From Bovifimicola sp050309585 (lineage in GTDB: Bacteria; Bacillota; Clostridia; Lachnospirales; Lachnospiraceae): a stretch of 64,000 nt of DNA. The stretch is taken from contig JBNRML010000154.1 in NCBI GenBank assembly GCA_050309585.1, positions 8,037-72,036 of the forward strand, read 5' to 3'. The notes below the pieces were generated by a model. That model saw nothing but the letters and a program-made list of their open reading frames with translations, searched no databases and was not told where the DNA came from. The position numbers and the translations under genes were made by a program. Below, piece by piece: positions 1 to 8,261 of this stretch (positions are counted from its first letter, which is position 1; each line of letters starts with the position of its first letter).

Positions 1-848
1 CTTGCATCAATAATCGCAGATGCCTGCTGACGCTGAAGCATTACTGAAGCAATTTCCGGAGCATATGCAAGGTATGTAATTCTTGCCTCTATTATTTCAA
101 GACCTGCATCATTAACCTTACTCTGAATCTCATTTTTTATTCTCTCAGCAACAACCTCTGCTGAACCTCTTAAGCTTCCTTCATCTGCCTGACCATCACC
201 TGTTGTGTCCACATCATTTGCAACGTCATAAGGATATATTCTTACAATATTTCTGAGAGCAGAATCGCATTGAAGCGAAAGGTATTCCTTGTAATTGTCA
301 ACATTGAATACTGCCTTTGCAGTATCATTTACTTTCCATATAACGGCAATGGCAATCTCCACCGGATTTCCGAGGCAGTCATTAATCTTCTGTCTTCCAT
401 TATTTAATGTCATTGCCTTTAATGAAATCTTTTTGTTGGCTCCCTCAGCCGAAATCTGGACCTGTGTTCCCTCACTTGAAACCTTAATTCCACTATTTGT
501 GGTAGTTTCGCCACTCTGTGCAAGCTTCGTGGCTGCTGCCGGATTCACCGCGCTGCAAAATGGATTTACAAAATAAAATCCCGGTTCCCTAATGGTACCC
601 TTGTATTCGCCAAACAAAGTCAGAACAAGTGCTTCCTGTGGTTTTAATACCTTAAGTCCACAAAGTGGAATCCATCCCAGAACATCAATTACAATTCCTG
701 GCACCAGCAGGGCTACTCCAATATTGTCAGATGCATCCAAAAGGACAGCTCCATAAATAATCATACCAAAACCTGCAAGTAATGCAACAATTGTTAATAG
801 TAACACTGACATTCCTTTTTTCTTAGTCGTATAAATTTTCTCTTTCAT
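1..848 (-). CDS. SPFH/Band 7 domain membrane protein (partial, 3' end outside window)
   Basis: The frame is open from the ATG at 848 to the window edge, so the C-terminus is missing. The N-terminus (MKEKIYTTKK) is followed by two hydrophobic segments (roughly residues 13-35 and 40-62), then a stomatin/prohibitin-like domain with the family pattern of a promoted core (QEALVLTLFGEYKG, PGFYFVNPF, AVIWKVND, VDNYKEYLSLQ). SPFH proteins are membrane-anchored scaffolds that form oligomers at the cytoplasmic membrane. A good ribosome binding site (AAGGAGATTATT before ATG) supports the start. The gene has its own promoter with an overlapping palindrome at 917-960. The family call is firm; the exact cellular role is unknown. 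Confidence 0.85.
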   Translation of the reverse strand, partial: MKEKIYTTKKKGMSVLLLTIVALLAGFGMIIYGAVLLDASDNIGVALLVPGIVIDVLGWIPLCGLKVLKPQEALVLTLFGEYKGTIREPGFYFVNPFCSAVNPAAATKLAQSGETTTNSGIKVSSEGTQVQISAEGANKKISLKAMTLNNGRQKINDCLGNPVEIAIAVIWKVNDTAKAVFNVDNYKEYLSLQCDSALRNIVRIYPYDVANDVDTTGDGQADEGSLRGSAEVVAERIKNEIQSKVNDAGLEIIEARITYLAYAPEIASVMLQRQQASAIIDA

Positions 849-916
849 AATAATCTCCTTTTCTGAGCAATTTTTTTTGCGAAGATACGCATCGAGAAAT
901 CCGGTAATCCTAATTT

Positions 917-960
917 CAAAGTGATATCATTATAATATCACTTTGAGTATAAATTGTCAA
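917..960 (-). promoter_or_regulatory. Promoter with overlapping operator-like palindrome for the SPFH gene
   Basis: On the minus strand TTGACA (960-955) and TATTAT (937-932) are separated by exactly 17 bp. A perfect 11-bp inverted repeat, CAAAGTGATAT (917-927) and ATATCACTTTG (935-945), covers the -10 region and part of the spacer. A dyad placed there would let a dimeric repressor block RNA polymerase. No candidate regulator is adjacent. Confidence 0.7.
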
Positions 961-999
961 GATTTTCTCCGTTCGCAGACAATATTTTATCTTCTATTC

Positions 1000-1758
1000 T
1001 TATTGATTATCTTCCCCAACAATAAAATTTACAAGGGTTGACTTACCCACACCGGATGAGCCCAGTATTGCAACAGTTTTTCCTGGTTTAAGATATTCCA
1101 AAAGCTCATCAGTTCCAAGTTTTTCCTCATGAAGCCACTGACATTGAAGTTTTAATGGTTTTGGATACTTAAAGGTCTTTGTAAAGGCGGTAACCTCCTC
1201 CAAATCTTCACATTTTTCAAAGACTTCATCCTCATAAAATTTGCCGTGAACCTCTGAAAATTTCTCATCATCTAGTGGATATACCATAAAGGCATCAAAA
1301 TTATTTCCATCAGGTGTTGTAATTCCAAAATTATCACAAGTCTTAAACCCATACTTAGGATAATATCCAGGCTCACCATATATTATTATCCCTGAATATC
1401 CCTTCTCCTTTGCTATCTTCAAAGTCTCTTTAAGAAGTTTTCCACCTATACCCAAGTTGTGAAGTGTAGGCTCAACACAAAGCGGTCCAAATGCCAAGAC
1501 CTCATGCACCTTATCCCCATCCACAACTTTTGCCTTGGAATACATGATTGCACCAACAATTTCGCCGTCGAGCTCAGCAACACGGGTCATATCCTCAAGA
1601 TACCCTTCGGCTGTCCTAAGCTTATTTACAAGATAATGCTCATTGCATCCCGGACCATGTAAATTCCAAAAAGCCCTGAGTGTCATATATTCTGTCTTCT
1701 TATAATCTTCTTTTGTTTCTTTTCTAATAATAATTTCTTTCAATTCCTTATCCTCCAA
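1000..1758 (-). CDS. GNAT acetyltransferase fused to a truncated RsgA-type GTPase start
   Basis: Residues 1-165 read as a GNAT N-acetyltransferase: the acetyl-CoA loop is near LGIGGKLLKETLKIAKEKGY, and GYYPKYGF is typical of the YhbS-like branch. After a linker the last 45 residues look like the entry to the GTPase domain of an RsgA-like protein: ELLEYLKPGKTVAILGSSGV, then GKSTLVNF, a P-loop (G1). The protein stops 11 residues after the P-loop lysine region, so the G2-G5 motifs are absent. Either this is a fusion that has lost its 3' part, or an acetyltransferase carrying a vestigial P-loop. The start at 1758 is preceded by GGATAAGGAATTG-like purines, a moderate site. Confidence 0.7.
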   Translation of the reverse strand: MEDKELKEIIIRKETKEDYKKTEYMTLRAFWNLHGPGCNEHYLVNKLRTAEGYLEDMTRVAELDGEIVGAIMYSKAKVVDGDKVHEVLAFGPLCVEPTLHNLGIGGKLLKETLKIAKEKGYSGIIIYGEPGYYPKYGFKTCDNFGITTPDGNNFDAFMVYPLDDEKFSEVHGKFYEDEVFEKCEDLEEVTAFTKTFKYPKPLKLQCQWLHEEKLGTDELLEYLKPGKTVAILGSSGVGKSTLVNFIVGEDNQ

Positions 1759-1962
1759 AAATAATAAAATTATCTCATTTCTAAATTTTTCATACTTTTA
1801 ATACATAATGGTATTCTTTCTTAACAATATTCTTTACTAACAATATTGGGTTACATTTTTTCGACATGAATATGATATTTGAATATATACTTTTTATATA
1901 TTTACCACAGTTTTAGAATTCGTTTGCGACCGGTACAATTGTCCCCCGCAAGACGAACACAG

Positions 1963-1991
1963 AAAAAGCCGCAGCACAACAAGCCACGGCT
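1963..1991 (-). terminator. Rho-independent terminator
   Basis: On the minus strand AGCCGTGGC pairs with GTGCTGCGGCT to give a 9-bp stem (two G-T pairs) and a 7-base loop, followed directly by TTTTT. It lies about 410 bp downstream of the WG-repeat gene and 86 bp downstream of the 23-codon ORF, either of which could be its client. Confidence 0.75.
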
Positions 1992-2076
1992 ATTTAGACA
2001 TATTAATCACATAACTAAAACAACAACTAACACATTGTTTAAAACCATTCAACACATAAACATATGTAAGAACAAA

Positions 2077-2148
2077 CTAATACGCGCAAACCGAGGTAAA
2101 AATATCATATCCAATTTTAACATTCTCTCTAATCATTACAATTGCCAT
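2077..2148 (-). CDS. Possible 23-residue peptide
   Basis: A frame of 23 codons begins with ATG behind a plausible ribosome binding site (GTGAGGTAATAGT) and ends in TAG, 86 bp before a terminator. The peptide starts MAIVMIRENV, carries a single cysteine three residues from its end (SVCAY) and has no recognisable family. The stretch from the start codon to the terminator is about 185 bp, the size of a small RNA or signal-peptide gene. It could equally be a chance frame. Confidence 0.25.
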   Translation of the reverse strand: MAIVMIRENVKIGYDIFTSVCAY

Positions 2149-2401
2149 ACTATTACCTCACTTTCTCTCGTATTTCTAACTTTTTATAGTCTCAGATACT
2201 CAGTATACTAACACTCAAATTTCCACGTATCAATAGATTATTAACAAGAATAATTATTTATCCCAACTGTGCCATTTATGCACCTCGCATTTAATTTTTT
2301 ATCTGACCGCCCTCATTATCACTTCACGTGTACCGTCTTCTTTTTGACATATAATTTCCATATTATGTTCAATATGTGCATCTTCTCCAAATAAAACTTC
2401 T

Positions 2402-3267
2402 CTACAATTCTATGTCCTTATATTCCGCTGGTACAAGGATATTTTCCCGAACATCTACCACACCCTGCTTACCGTTTTTTGTAGTGAAAACTGCAACCAG
2501 CCCCATATAATAATCCGAAATATCCGAACATTCTTCTTCCAATTGAAATAAAACATTTACCATTAAGCCCTCATCTAACGGAAGACTCAATCCAGTTGCA
2601 TGACCGTCAACAATTGCAGTTGTTTCACAAAATACCATAGGTATCGGGTTTATTTTTTCTGCTCCCTTAAATACAACCTCGCCATTTTCATTTATAATGC
2701 CATACTTACCATCCTCAAATTGTACTCTTGCATATTGGCCCTGATGTTCAAATTCATAGCCAGACAAAAAATCCTCTGATATTCTTTTGAATGACTTCCG
2801 GTCTATATAATACACGCCACCGGTTTTTTCCTTTACAATGGCAGGTCCATCAGCTACTTTAGACGCCTCCGTAAAAATAGCTTCTGTCATGGCATTTCCA
2901 TCCTGATCCATATATCCTATCAATCCGCTTTCCTTATCAATGTATCTAAAAATAAAATCCTTTTTCTCCATTAGCGACATATCCTCAAGATATATGCTCA
3001 TAAAAGGTCCTATTTTTTTATCATCCGGACCTGTCAGATATTGTCCATCTTCAGCATATTCCACGGAATAAACATATGTATCCTCATTGTTGTCATCATC
3101 ACAACTAATCATACCATCTTGTTCTTTATCCGACACTTTTATGCTCTCATTCTTATCTTCTTTCCTATTTTTTTAGCATTTGAGTTTAAGTTTACAAATA
3201 CTAATATGCCACCTAATAAAACTATCACTAGTGCTAACACTAAATATCGTACATTTTTTTCTTTCAT
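2402..3267 (-). pseudogene. Membrane-anchored WG-repeat protein, broken by one base in an A7 run
   Basis: From the ATG at 3267 (strong site GAGGTAGGAGAAA) a first frame encodes a 42-residue piece with one hydrophobic helix (YLVLALVIVLLGGILVFV) and stops at TAA. The second frame, open from before 3136 to 2402, encodes about 250 residues with WG-type repeat signatures (LIGYMDQDG, KYGIINENGEVV, KQGVVDVREN). Adding one A to the A7 run (3168-3174) joins them as NSNAKKNRKEDKNESIKVSD, a typical charged linker after a membrane anchor. The intact product would be a secreted-side WG-repeat protein of about 287 residues. A sequencing error, a real mutation or transcriptional slippage are all possible. 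Confidence 0.75.
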
Positions 3268-3273
3268 TTTCTC

Positions 3274-3429
3274 CTACCTCACATTCTCAACCTCTACATC
3301 ATAACTAACACCAACCAATAATATTTTGTCACAATTTAAAAAATCCAATAAACCAGATTTATCAACATATAACTGACTATTTTTATCTTTATTATAGCTC
3401 TCATTACCCGGATTAAAGCATGTTCCCAT
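3274..3429 (-). pseudogene. Remnant of an AAA-ATPase-like/PD-(D/E)XK family gene, ends joined by internal deletion
   Basis: The 51-residue frame begins MGTCFNPGNESYNKDKNSQL and YVDKSGLLDFLN, which matches the start of the AAA-ATPase-like family (compare the similar remnant at 19662-19862, MGVYFNPGNESFTKD). After residue 32 it passes straight to CDKILLVGVSYD, which resembles the end of the nuclease domain of that family. Almost the whole gene is therefore missing between them. It has a ribosome binding site (GAGGGATTTT) and its TAG stop sits inside the site of the WG-repeat gene, so the two may be translationally coupled. Confidence 0.55.
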
Positions 3430-3508
3430 AAAATCCCTCATTTCATTTCATATATACATTTATTTTAAGTTTTTTTATCAATAAAATCAATATTATAAAT
3501 CATTCTCA

Positions 3509-3537
3509 TTGACATCATATATCACATTTCTTATAAT
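3509..3537 (+). promoter_or_regulatory. Consensus vegetative promoter of the lipoprotein-ABC operon
   Basis: TTGACA (3509-3514) and TATAAT (3532-3537) are both perfect matches to the consensus and are 17 bp apart. The predicted transcript begins near 3544, giving a leader of about 75 bases before the lipoprotein start codon at 3620. Confidence 0.85.
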
Positions 3538-3619
3538 TAGCTCTGTGTTACAAAAATACATACTAATGTAGAAAAATGAATATTGGGTGACTATAAATCA
3601 CTCAGAACAGGAGAAAAGT

Positions 3620-4087
3620 ATGAGAAAAAAAATTGTTACCATAAGTGCAATGGCAATTATTAGTGTATGTTTATTAACGGGATGTGACAGTAAAAAAGAT
3701 TATCAGGATGATGTTGATTCCTTTTCTGAATGTGCAGATGAAGTATTAGAATTAGTAGATGATTTAGAATCCGGGGAGGCATTAGAAGACGAAGACAACT
3801 ATAATGAAGCAATATCCGCGATAAAATCAATTCAGAAGAAAATTGACAGCATTGACACTTCAACCAAAAAGGGAAAGGAACTTCAGGAACTGGCGTCAGA
3901 TTTCTGCCATGACTATGGTAAAAACGTAATATTTGGTGGAAATTCAAAAAAAATGAAGAAAAAGGGCGGGGAACTTGAAGATGCATATATTGATTTCATA
4001 GATGCCGCAGAGGACAAAGGTGTAGACACTGATGAATTAACAAAATATCACAGTAAATCCTTGCGAACAGCTAAGAAATTTGACTAA
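3620..4087 (+). CDS. Small predicted lipoprotein
   Basis: The start at 3620 is chosen because ACAGGAGAAAAGT lies just upstream; a longer frame from 3587 would place residues before the signal peptide. The 155-residue product has a short basic N-terminus (MRKKIV), a hydrophobic core and a lipobox LLTGC, so it should be lipid-anchored at Cys18. The mature part is rich in Asp, Glu and Lys and looks helical (DDVDSFSECADEVLELVDDL). No enzyme motif is seen. It is the first gene after a consensus promoter and is followed 20 bp later by three ABC-transporter genes, so it may be the extracellular partner of that transporter. Confidence 0.75.
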   Translation: MRKKIVTISAMAIISVCLLTGCDSKKDYQDDVDSFSECADEVLELVDDLESGEALEDEDNYNEAISAIKSIQKKIDSIDTSTKKGKELQELASDFCHDYGKNVIFGGNSKKMKKKGGELEDAYIDFIDAAEDKGVDTDELTKYHSKSLRTAKKFD

Positions 4088-4107
4088 TCCTTATTGGTGC
4101 AGATATT

Positions 4108-4797
4108 ATGAATACAGTTAATCTACAAATAGACAAATTATCAAAAAAATACAAGAAAAACCAGGTGTTTACTGATACATCATTTTCGGCAGCTCCTGGG
4201 GACTGTATAGCCCTGGTCGGAGGCAATGGATGTGGAAAATCCACATTTTTAGGAATGATAGCGGGAAATGTACAGCCGGATTCAGGTACAATCCGCGTAA
4301 CCATTCAGGACGAAATTCTTCCTTCAAAAAAATATGGCGAGCACATTGCCTATGTTCCCCAGAATAATTTCTTTCTTCGTGAATTAAGCGGCTATGACAA
4401 TCTGCTATTCTGGTATCAATGTGACAGAGAACGGATGGAGCAGGACTTAAAAAACGGCTTTATCGGCAAGCTTGGAATTCAGGATTATCTTGATAAACGT
4501 ATAGACAAGATGTCTGTGGGCATGCAGAAACGAATTGCCCTTGCCTGTGCTCTGGCCTCGCAACCTGAAATTCTTCTTTTGGACGAGGTCAATGCTCCTC
4601 TTGACATTATTTGCAAAATTCAGATTCAGGAGTTTCTTTCAGATTATGCAAAACAGGGAAATATTGTCATTTTAGCAACACATGACGAAGGAGATTTTAA
4701 CATCTGCAACAGAATCTGCTACATTAACAATCACACAATCAATGAGATGGAGAAAACATCGCTACGTGATGTTTTTATAAAAAACAATGAAAAATAA
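4108..4797 (+). CDS. ABC transporter ATP-binding protein
   Basis: The 229-residue protein has the full set of ABC motifs: Walker A GGNGCGKST near residue 38, Q-loop at YVPQNN, signature SVGMQKRIA, Walker B ILLLDE with the catalytic Glu, and the H-loop THDEGDF. It would energise the two permeases encoded next (overlap of 11 bases with the first). The type resembles ATPases of ABC-2 exporters for peptides, antibiotics or membrane components. The substrate cannot be read from the sequence. Confidence 0.9.
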   Translation: MNTVNLQIDKLSKKYKKNQVFTDTSFSAAPGDCIALVGGNGCGKSTFLGMIAGNVQPDSGTIRVTIQDEILPSKKYGEHIAYVPQNNFFLRELSGYDNLLFWYQCDRERMEQDLKNGFIGKLGIQDYLDKRIDKMSVGMQKRIALACALASQPEILLLDEVNAPLDIICKIQIQEFLSDYAKQGNIVILATHDEGDFNICNRICYINNHTINEMEKTSLRDVFIKNNEK

Positions 4798-5974
4798 TTA
4801 TAAGAAACAGTTTTATAAGATGTATTTTAAAAGGGCTTTTCTTGACTTTCCTAAGCTAATTGGACTGTGTCTTGCTGCCGGACTATTTGCTGGTCTGGTA
4901 CTTTTTATCGCCTCCAAAATCTACTCAGATGATGCCGGGAAAATCAATGCAGCCTATGTAATTGACGAGGAAGATGATTCCTTTCGTTCTGCCATAAAAT
5001 ATCTCACACAATCTGCTAACTGCAAGCTTAAGCCCTCCAGTGAAGACAAGGCAATGTCAGACCTTTACAACAAAAAGGTTGCTGCTGCTCTTTTGATAAA
5101 CAACCGTGATGAGAATGGAAATACACTAAACACCTACGACAGTGCCATAAAATTCATATATCCTGAGAGTGAGGAATTCATTTCTTCTATATTCGGAGAT
5201 ATGATATATGCAGGATTGTCAGATTATATAGTAATAAGAAACAGCGCAAGAACCGTGAAACAACTTTATCCCGACTGTGATGAAGAATCAGTTGATACTC
5301 TGAAGGACGATTTAATGGATATTCTCATTGAAAGAAATCGGAATTATGAGCGCATTACCTATACTGATACCGGTGATGTTCCCCTAACTACCTTTTATGC
5401 CGGTTCAGCAATCTGCCTTATCATTCTCCTGAGTTCTGGAGTTTTGATTGGATTACTGAAAAGAAATGACAGACTATTTTTGATGAGTGTAAAAACAAAA
5501 AACATCACAAGACTTGATATTTTTATGGCCAGATATATTCCAATTATCGGGCTATATTTGTTGATAAATATAATCTTCAGTATAGTTTATGAAGTATTAT
5601 TTATAGGCGAATTTTATGTAATAGGACTTCTTTCCGCACAACTGGCGGCACTTTCCTTCATAATGAGCATAGTATTGATTCATGAGCTTATAAGTGATAA
5701 TACGCTTGGAATGGTTGCCTGCATGGGCTTTACGATTCTTCAGATGTTCCTTGGTGGCTGCATCATTCCTGCCTCATATCTTCCTGATTTTATTAATGAA
5801 GCAGGAGATTACCTTGCATCAAAATGGGGTGCAAGAGCATATGGACAGCTTTTGTTTGGAATGGAAAGCAGGCAGACTCTTATATCACTTTCATTGATAA
5901 ATTTGTTTATCTTATTATTCACAGGCATTCTTCTTGCCTTGAGAAAGGAGAACATCGCTGATGAAAACCTTTAA
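4787..5974 (+). CDS. ABC-2 type transporter permease
   Basis: The 395-residue protein has one N-terminal membrane helix (LIGLCLAAGLFAGLVLFIAS), a large hydrophilic domain of about 150 residues (AYVIDEEDDSF onward) and five to six C-terminal helices (from about residue 205). That is the layout of ABC-2/YhgE-like permeases with a big extracytoplasmic loop. It overlaps the ATPase gene by 11 bases and the second permease by 14, so the three are translated together. Confidence 0.8.
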   Translation: MKNNYKKQFYKMYFKRAFLDFPKLIGLCLAAGLFAGLVLFIASKIYSDDAGKINAAYVIDEEDDSFRSAIKYLTQSANCKLKPSSEDKAMSDLYNKKVAAALLINNRDENGNTLNTYDSAIKFIYPESEEFISSIFGDMIYAGLSDYIVIRNSARTVKQLYPDCDEESVDTLKDDLMDILIERNRNYERITYTDTGDVPLTTFYAGSAICLIILLSSGVLIGLLKRNDRLFLMSVKTKNITRLDIFMARYIPIIGLYLLINIIFSIVYEVLFIGEFYVIGLLSAQLAALSFIMSIVLIHELISDNTLGMVACMGFTILQMFLGGCIIPASYLPDFINEAGDYLASKWGARAYGQLLFGMESRQTLISLSLINLFILLFTGILLALRKENIADENL

Positions 5975-6989
5975 AACATGGACATTTTTTCTACTAAAAT
6001 ATAAAACAAGAAAAAAATCCTTTTTGGCAATGCTTATCTGTATTCCAATTCTTTGCGTGATAATCGGAAATATCAGTCTTTCCGACACAAATTCAGAGGT
6101 TTTTGTGTCTGTTTTTGCTCGCTCAGACGATGAAATGAGTATGGCTGTTATTAACAATCTCACTTCAATGGATGGAAAACATAAATTTATTCTTGCAAAA
6201 TCAGAAGCCGAAGTTCGTGAAAAAGTAAAGCATGCAAAAGTGCAGTGTGGATACATATTAAAAAGAAATCAAATACAACTGGCACATGAGGGCATCGCAG
6301 ATGACAATATCATTCTTGTCGAACGCATGGGCAGTGCAAAGACAGACATCGTTAATGAAGTTTTTTACGGTGTATATTTCAAAGAATTCTCGAAGCATTA
6401 TTCACAGAATTTCATATCCAATGCAAATGGTGATAATAGTGATACTACGACTGAAAAGTTTGAAAAATCCTTCGATGAACAAATAGATACCATGATGTCA
6501 AACTTTTCTGTTGAAAAAGTTACCATTGAAAAACCTGTCACAAATGAAGATTATGTGAGAAATATTCTTGCGATTATCATCTGTCTTTTTGGTTTCGCCA
6601 GAGTTGGACAATTTGCATCAGACAATGAAAGTGGATTGCTGTTTCCTGTTCCTGCGGAAAAACGTCTGCTATTTCGGATTTTATATTTTGGTGTAGAACT
6701 TCTGCTTCTTGCACCGGTATTATTTCTTGGATTATTACTGCAAAAATCTCATAAGTTCTTTATCTATGAAGCAGGTGCCATTATTATGTACCTTCTTTTG
6801 ATAACCATAATGTGCGTATTCTGTAGCTATATTTTCAAGAAAAAACTGACAGTAATGTGCATACTGCCAGTTCTAACCATTGTTTATATAATTGTTTGCC
6901 CTGTGTTTTTCTCCCTGGCAAGCTATTTCCCAATAATTGACAAACTGAGATACCTGTGCGTCCCATATTATTATTTGAGATTATTTTAG
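5961..6989 (+). CDS. ABC-2 type transporter permease
   Basis: The 342-residue protein has the same plan as its neighbour: an N-terminal helix (SFLAMLICIPILCVIIGNIS), an extracytoplasmic domain and several C-terminal helices starting near residue 197 (ILAIIICLFGFARV). It is presumably the second half of a heterodimeric membrane domain. Its TAG stop (6987-6989) overlaps tail-to-tail with the stop of the truncated ABC ATPase on the other strand, and no terminator is visible between them. Confidence 0.8.
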   Translation: MKTFKTWTFFLLKYKTRKKSFLAMLICIPILCVIIGNISLSDTNSEVFVSVFARSDDEMSMAVINNLTSMDGKHKFILAKSEAEVREKVKHAKVQCGYILKRNQIQLAHEGIADDNIILVERMGSAKTDIVNEVFYGVYFKEFSKHYSQNFISNANGDNSDTTTEKFEKSFDEQIDTMMSNFSVEKVTIEKPVTNEDYVRNILAIIICLFGFARVGQFASDNESGLLFPVPAEKRLLFRILYFGVELLLLAPVLFLGLLLQKSHKFFIYEAGAIIMYLLLITIMCVFCSYIFKKKLTVMCILPVLTIVYIIVCPVFFSLASYFPIIDKLRYLCVPYYYLRLF

Positions 6990-7372
6990 AATACTGCCAC
7001 ATCCATTGAATGACTAACCAGAATCACGCATTTTCCCTCATCGGCAAGTTTACGGAAAATACTCATAATTTCATTCTGTGTTTCATGGTCAAGATTTCCG
7101 GTAGGCTCATCAGCAAGAATAATATTTGCATCATACGAAAGTGCACGGGCAATTGCCACTCTCTGCTGCTGCCCTCCCGAAAGCTTAAGCACACGGCGAT
7201 TAGCCTCATCCTCATCAAGGCCTACACTTTTTAAAATCTCCATTGCCTTTTCTTTTTTTCCTTTTCCTTTTACACCTGCAATATCCATGGATAACATAAC
7301 ATTTTCCAGTGCTGTGAATTTTGTAATCAGATTATAGCTCTGAAAAATTACGCCTATATATTTACTGCGAAA
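6986..7372 (-). pseudogene. MacB/LolD-type ABC ATPase fragment lacking Walker A
   Basis: Reading from about 7372 the frame gives FRSKYIGVIFQSYNL (Q-loop), then the signature LSGGQQQRVAIARA, Walker B ANIILADEPTGNLD and the H-loop SHSMD. It stops six residues later. The whole N-terminal third with the Walker A motif is absent, and the C-terminus is also short. The start abuts the stop codon of the permease remnant (7362), so the two genes were joined by a deletion. The order on this strand is regulator, kinase-permease chimaera, ATPase piece. Confidence 0.8.
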
Positions 7373-8261
7373 CTACAGTCATATTCATTGCTGAACTAAC
7401 TTTGGAAATATATGTTTTTGCAGTCTCATTTTTTTCCATTGGATTAAAGAAGCTTCCTTTATCGTCACTTCCACCATCACTGTCACTTTCTGTATCCGCC
7501 AAAAATACATCTTTTGATTTTTCAAAAATATCCTGAGCAGTATCATAATTAATATATACGGCATTAGCCGGGTCACTTGATGTGGAACCAAACATGGAAA
7601 AACTGCTCTCATTTGCTCCATCTGTTGAGAAAATCTCACCACTGCTAATTGATGCCGAACCATTAATGAATGATGTCATGGCATTTTCTCCGCTATAAGC
7701 AACGACAGAAAAATCACTGTTTTGTCCAAAAATTTTAGAGCCTTTTCCCTGCATGCCTCCCTGAGAATCCGTCCCTCTCATTGGATTATCATTTGGCATC
7801 ATCTGAGGCTGCTCTGTTGAGTTCGTTTCTTCTTCATCAGCCTCTGTGCTAACAGGCTCAAAATCTTCAGAACCATTCACATAAAATGTGGTTGAAAAAT
7901 AAAAATCTTTAACAGCTTCTGCCTGTGCATAGGTCTGATATTCCTCCAGTGAAAGTGAAGAAAAACTTCCCATTTTATCCTTAAAAAAGGATTTGTCAAA
8001 GTTTTGACCTCCTTCAGACATATTTGACATTGCTGCTGTACGGTCAAAGGAGATTGTTGCCGTTACCGACATTGAAGATAGATTTTTTTCGTTTGCGCTC
8101 TCTGCAGCCTGCCTGATTGACAATGCTATACATATAATCTGGTCCTTTCTGTAAACATCTATATAACTCGTAAAATAGATGATACAGAGTGTGGATGACA
8201 ACAACAACACAAGAACCAAAGTTATGGACGCAACTATTTTAATGCGTGATTTCCTAAACAT
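7362..8261 (-). pseudogene. Chimaera: histidine-kinase N-terminus joined to a MacB-type permease interior
   Basis: Residues 1-41 (MFRKSRIKIVASITLVLVLL ... YIDVYRKDQ) look like the first membrane helix of a sensor kinase. This fits the position: the frame overlaps the response regulator by 8 bases. From residue 42 the sequence switches to the start of a MacB/FtsX-like permease (IICIALSIRQAAESA) and its periplasmic domain, then ends at MTVVSQ without the last three membrane helices. No kinase catalytic domain remains. The likely history is a deletion that removed the kinase body and the permease start. A second deletion removed the permease end. Confidence 0.65.

Larger units (their letters stand above)
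1759..2401. other. Gene-poor stretch with a minus-strand terminator and one tiny ORF
   Basis: No protein family is recognisable on either strand. A 110-codon plus-strand frame runs through it, but it contains the terminator hairpin and has no ribosome binding site, so it is not called. The supported contents are the 23-codon frame at 2077-2148 and the hairpin at 1963-1991. Confidence 0.6.

Noticed and set aside
1879..2211. 110-codon plus-strand frame
   Set aside because: It crosses the terminator hairpin on the other strand, is very basic without pattern, and has no ribosome site.
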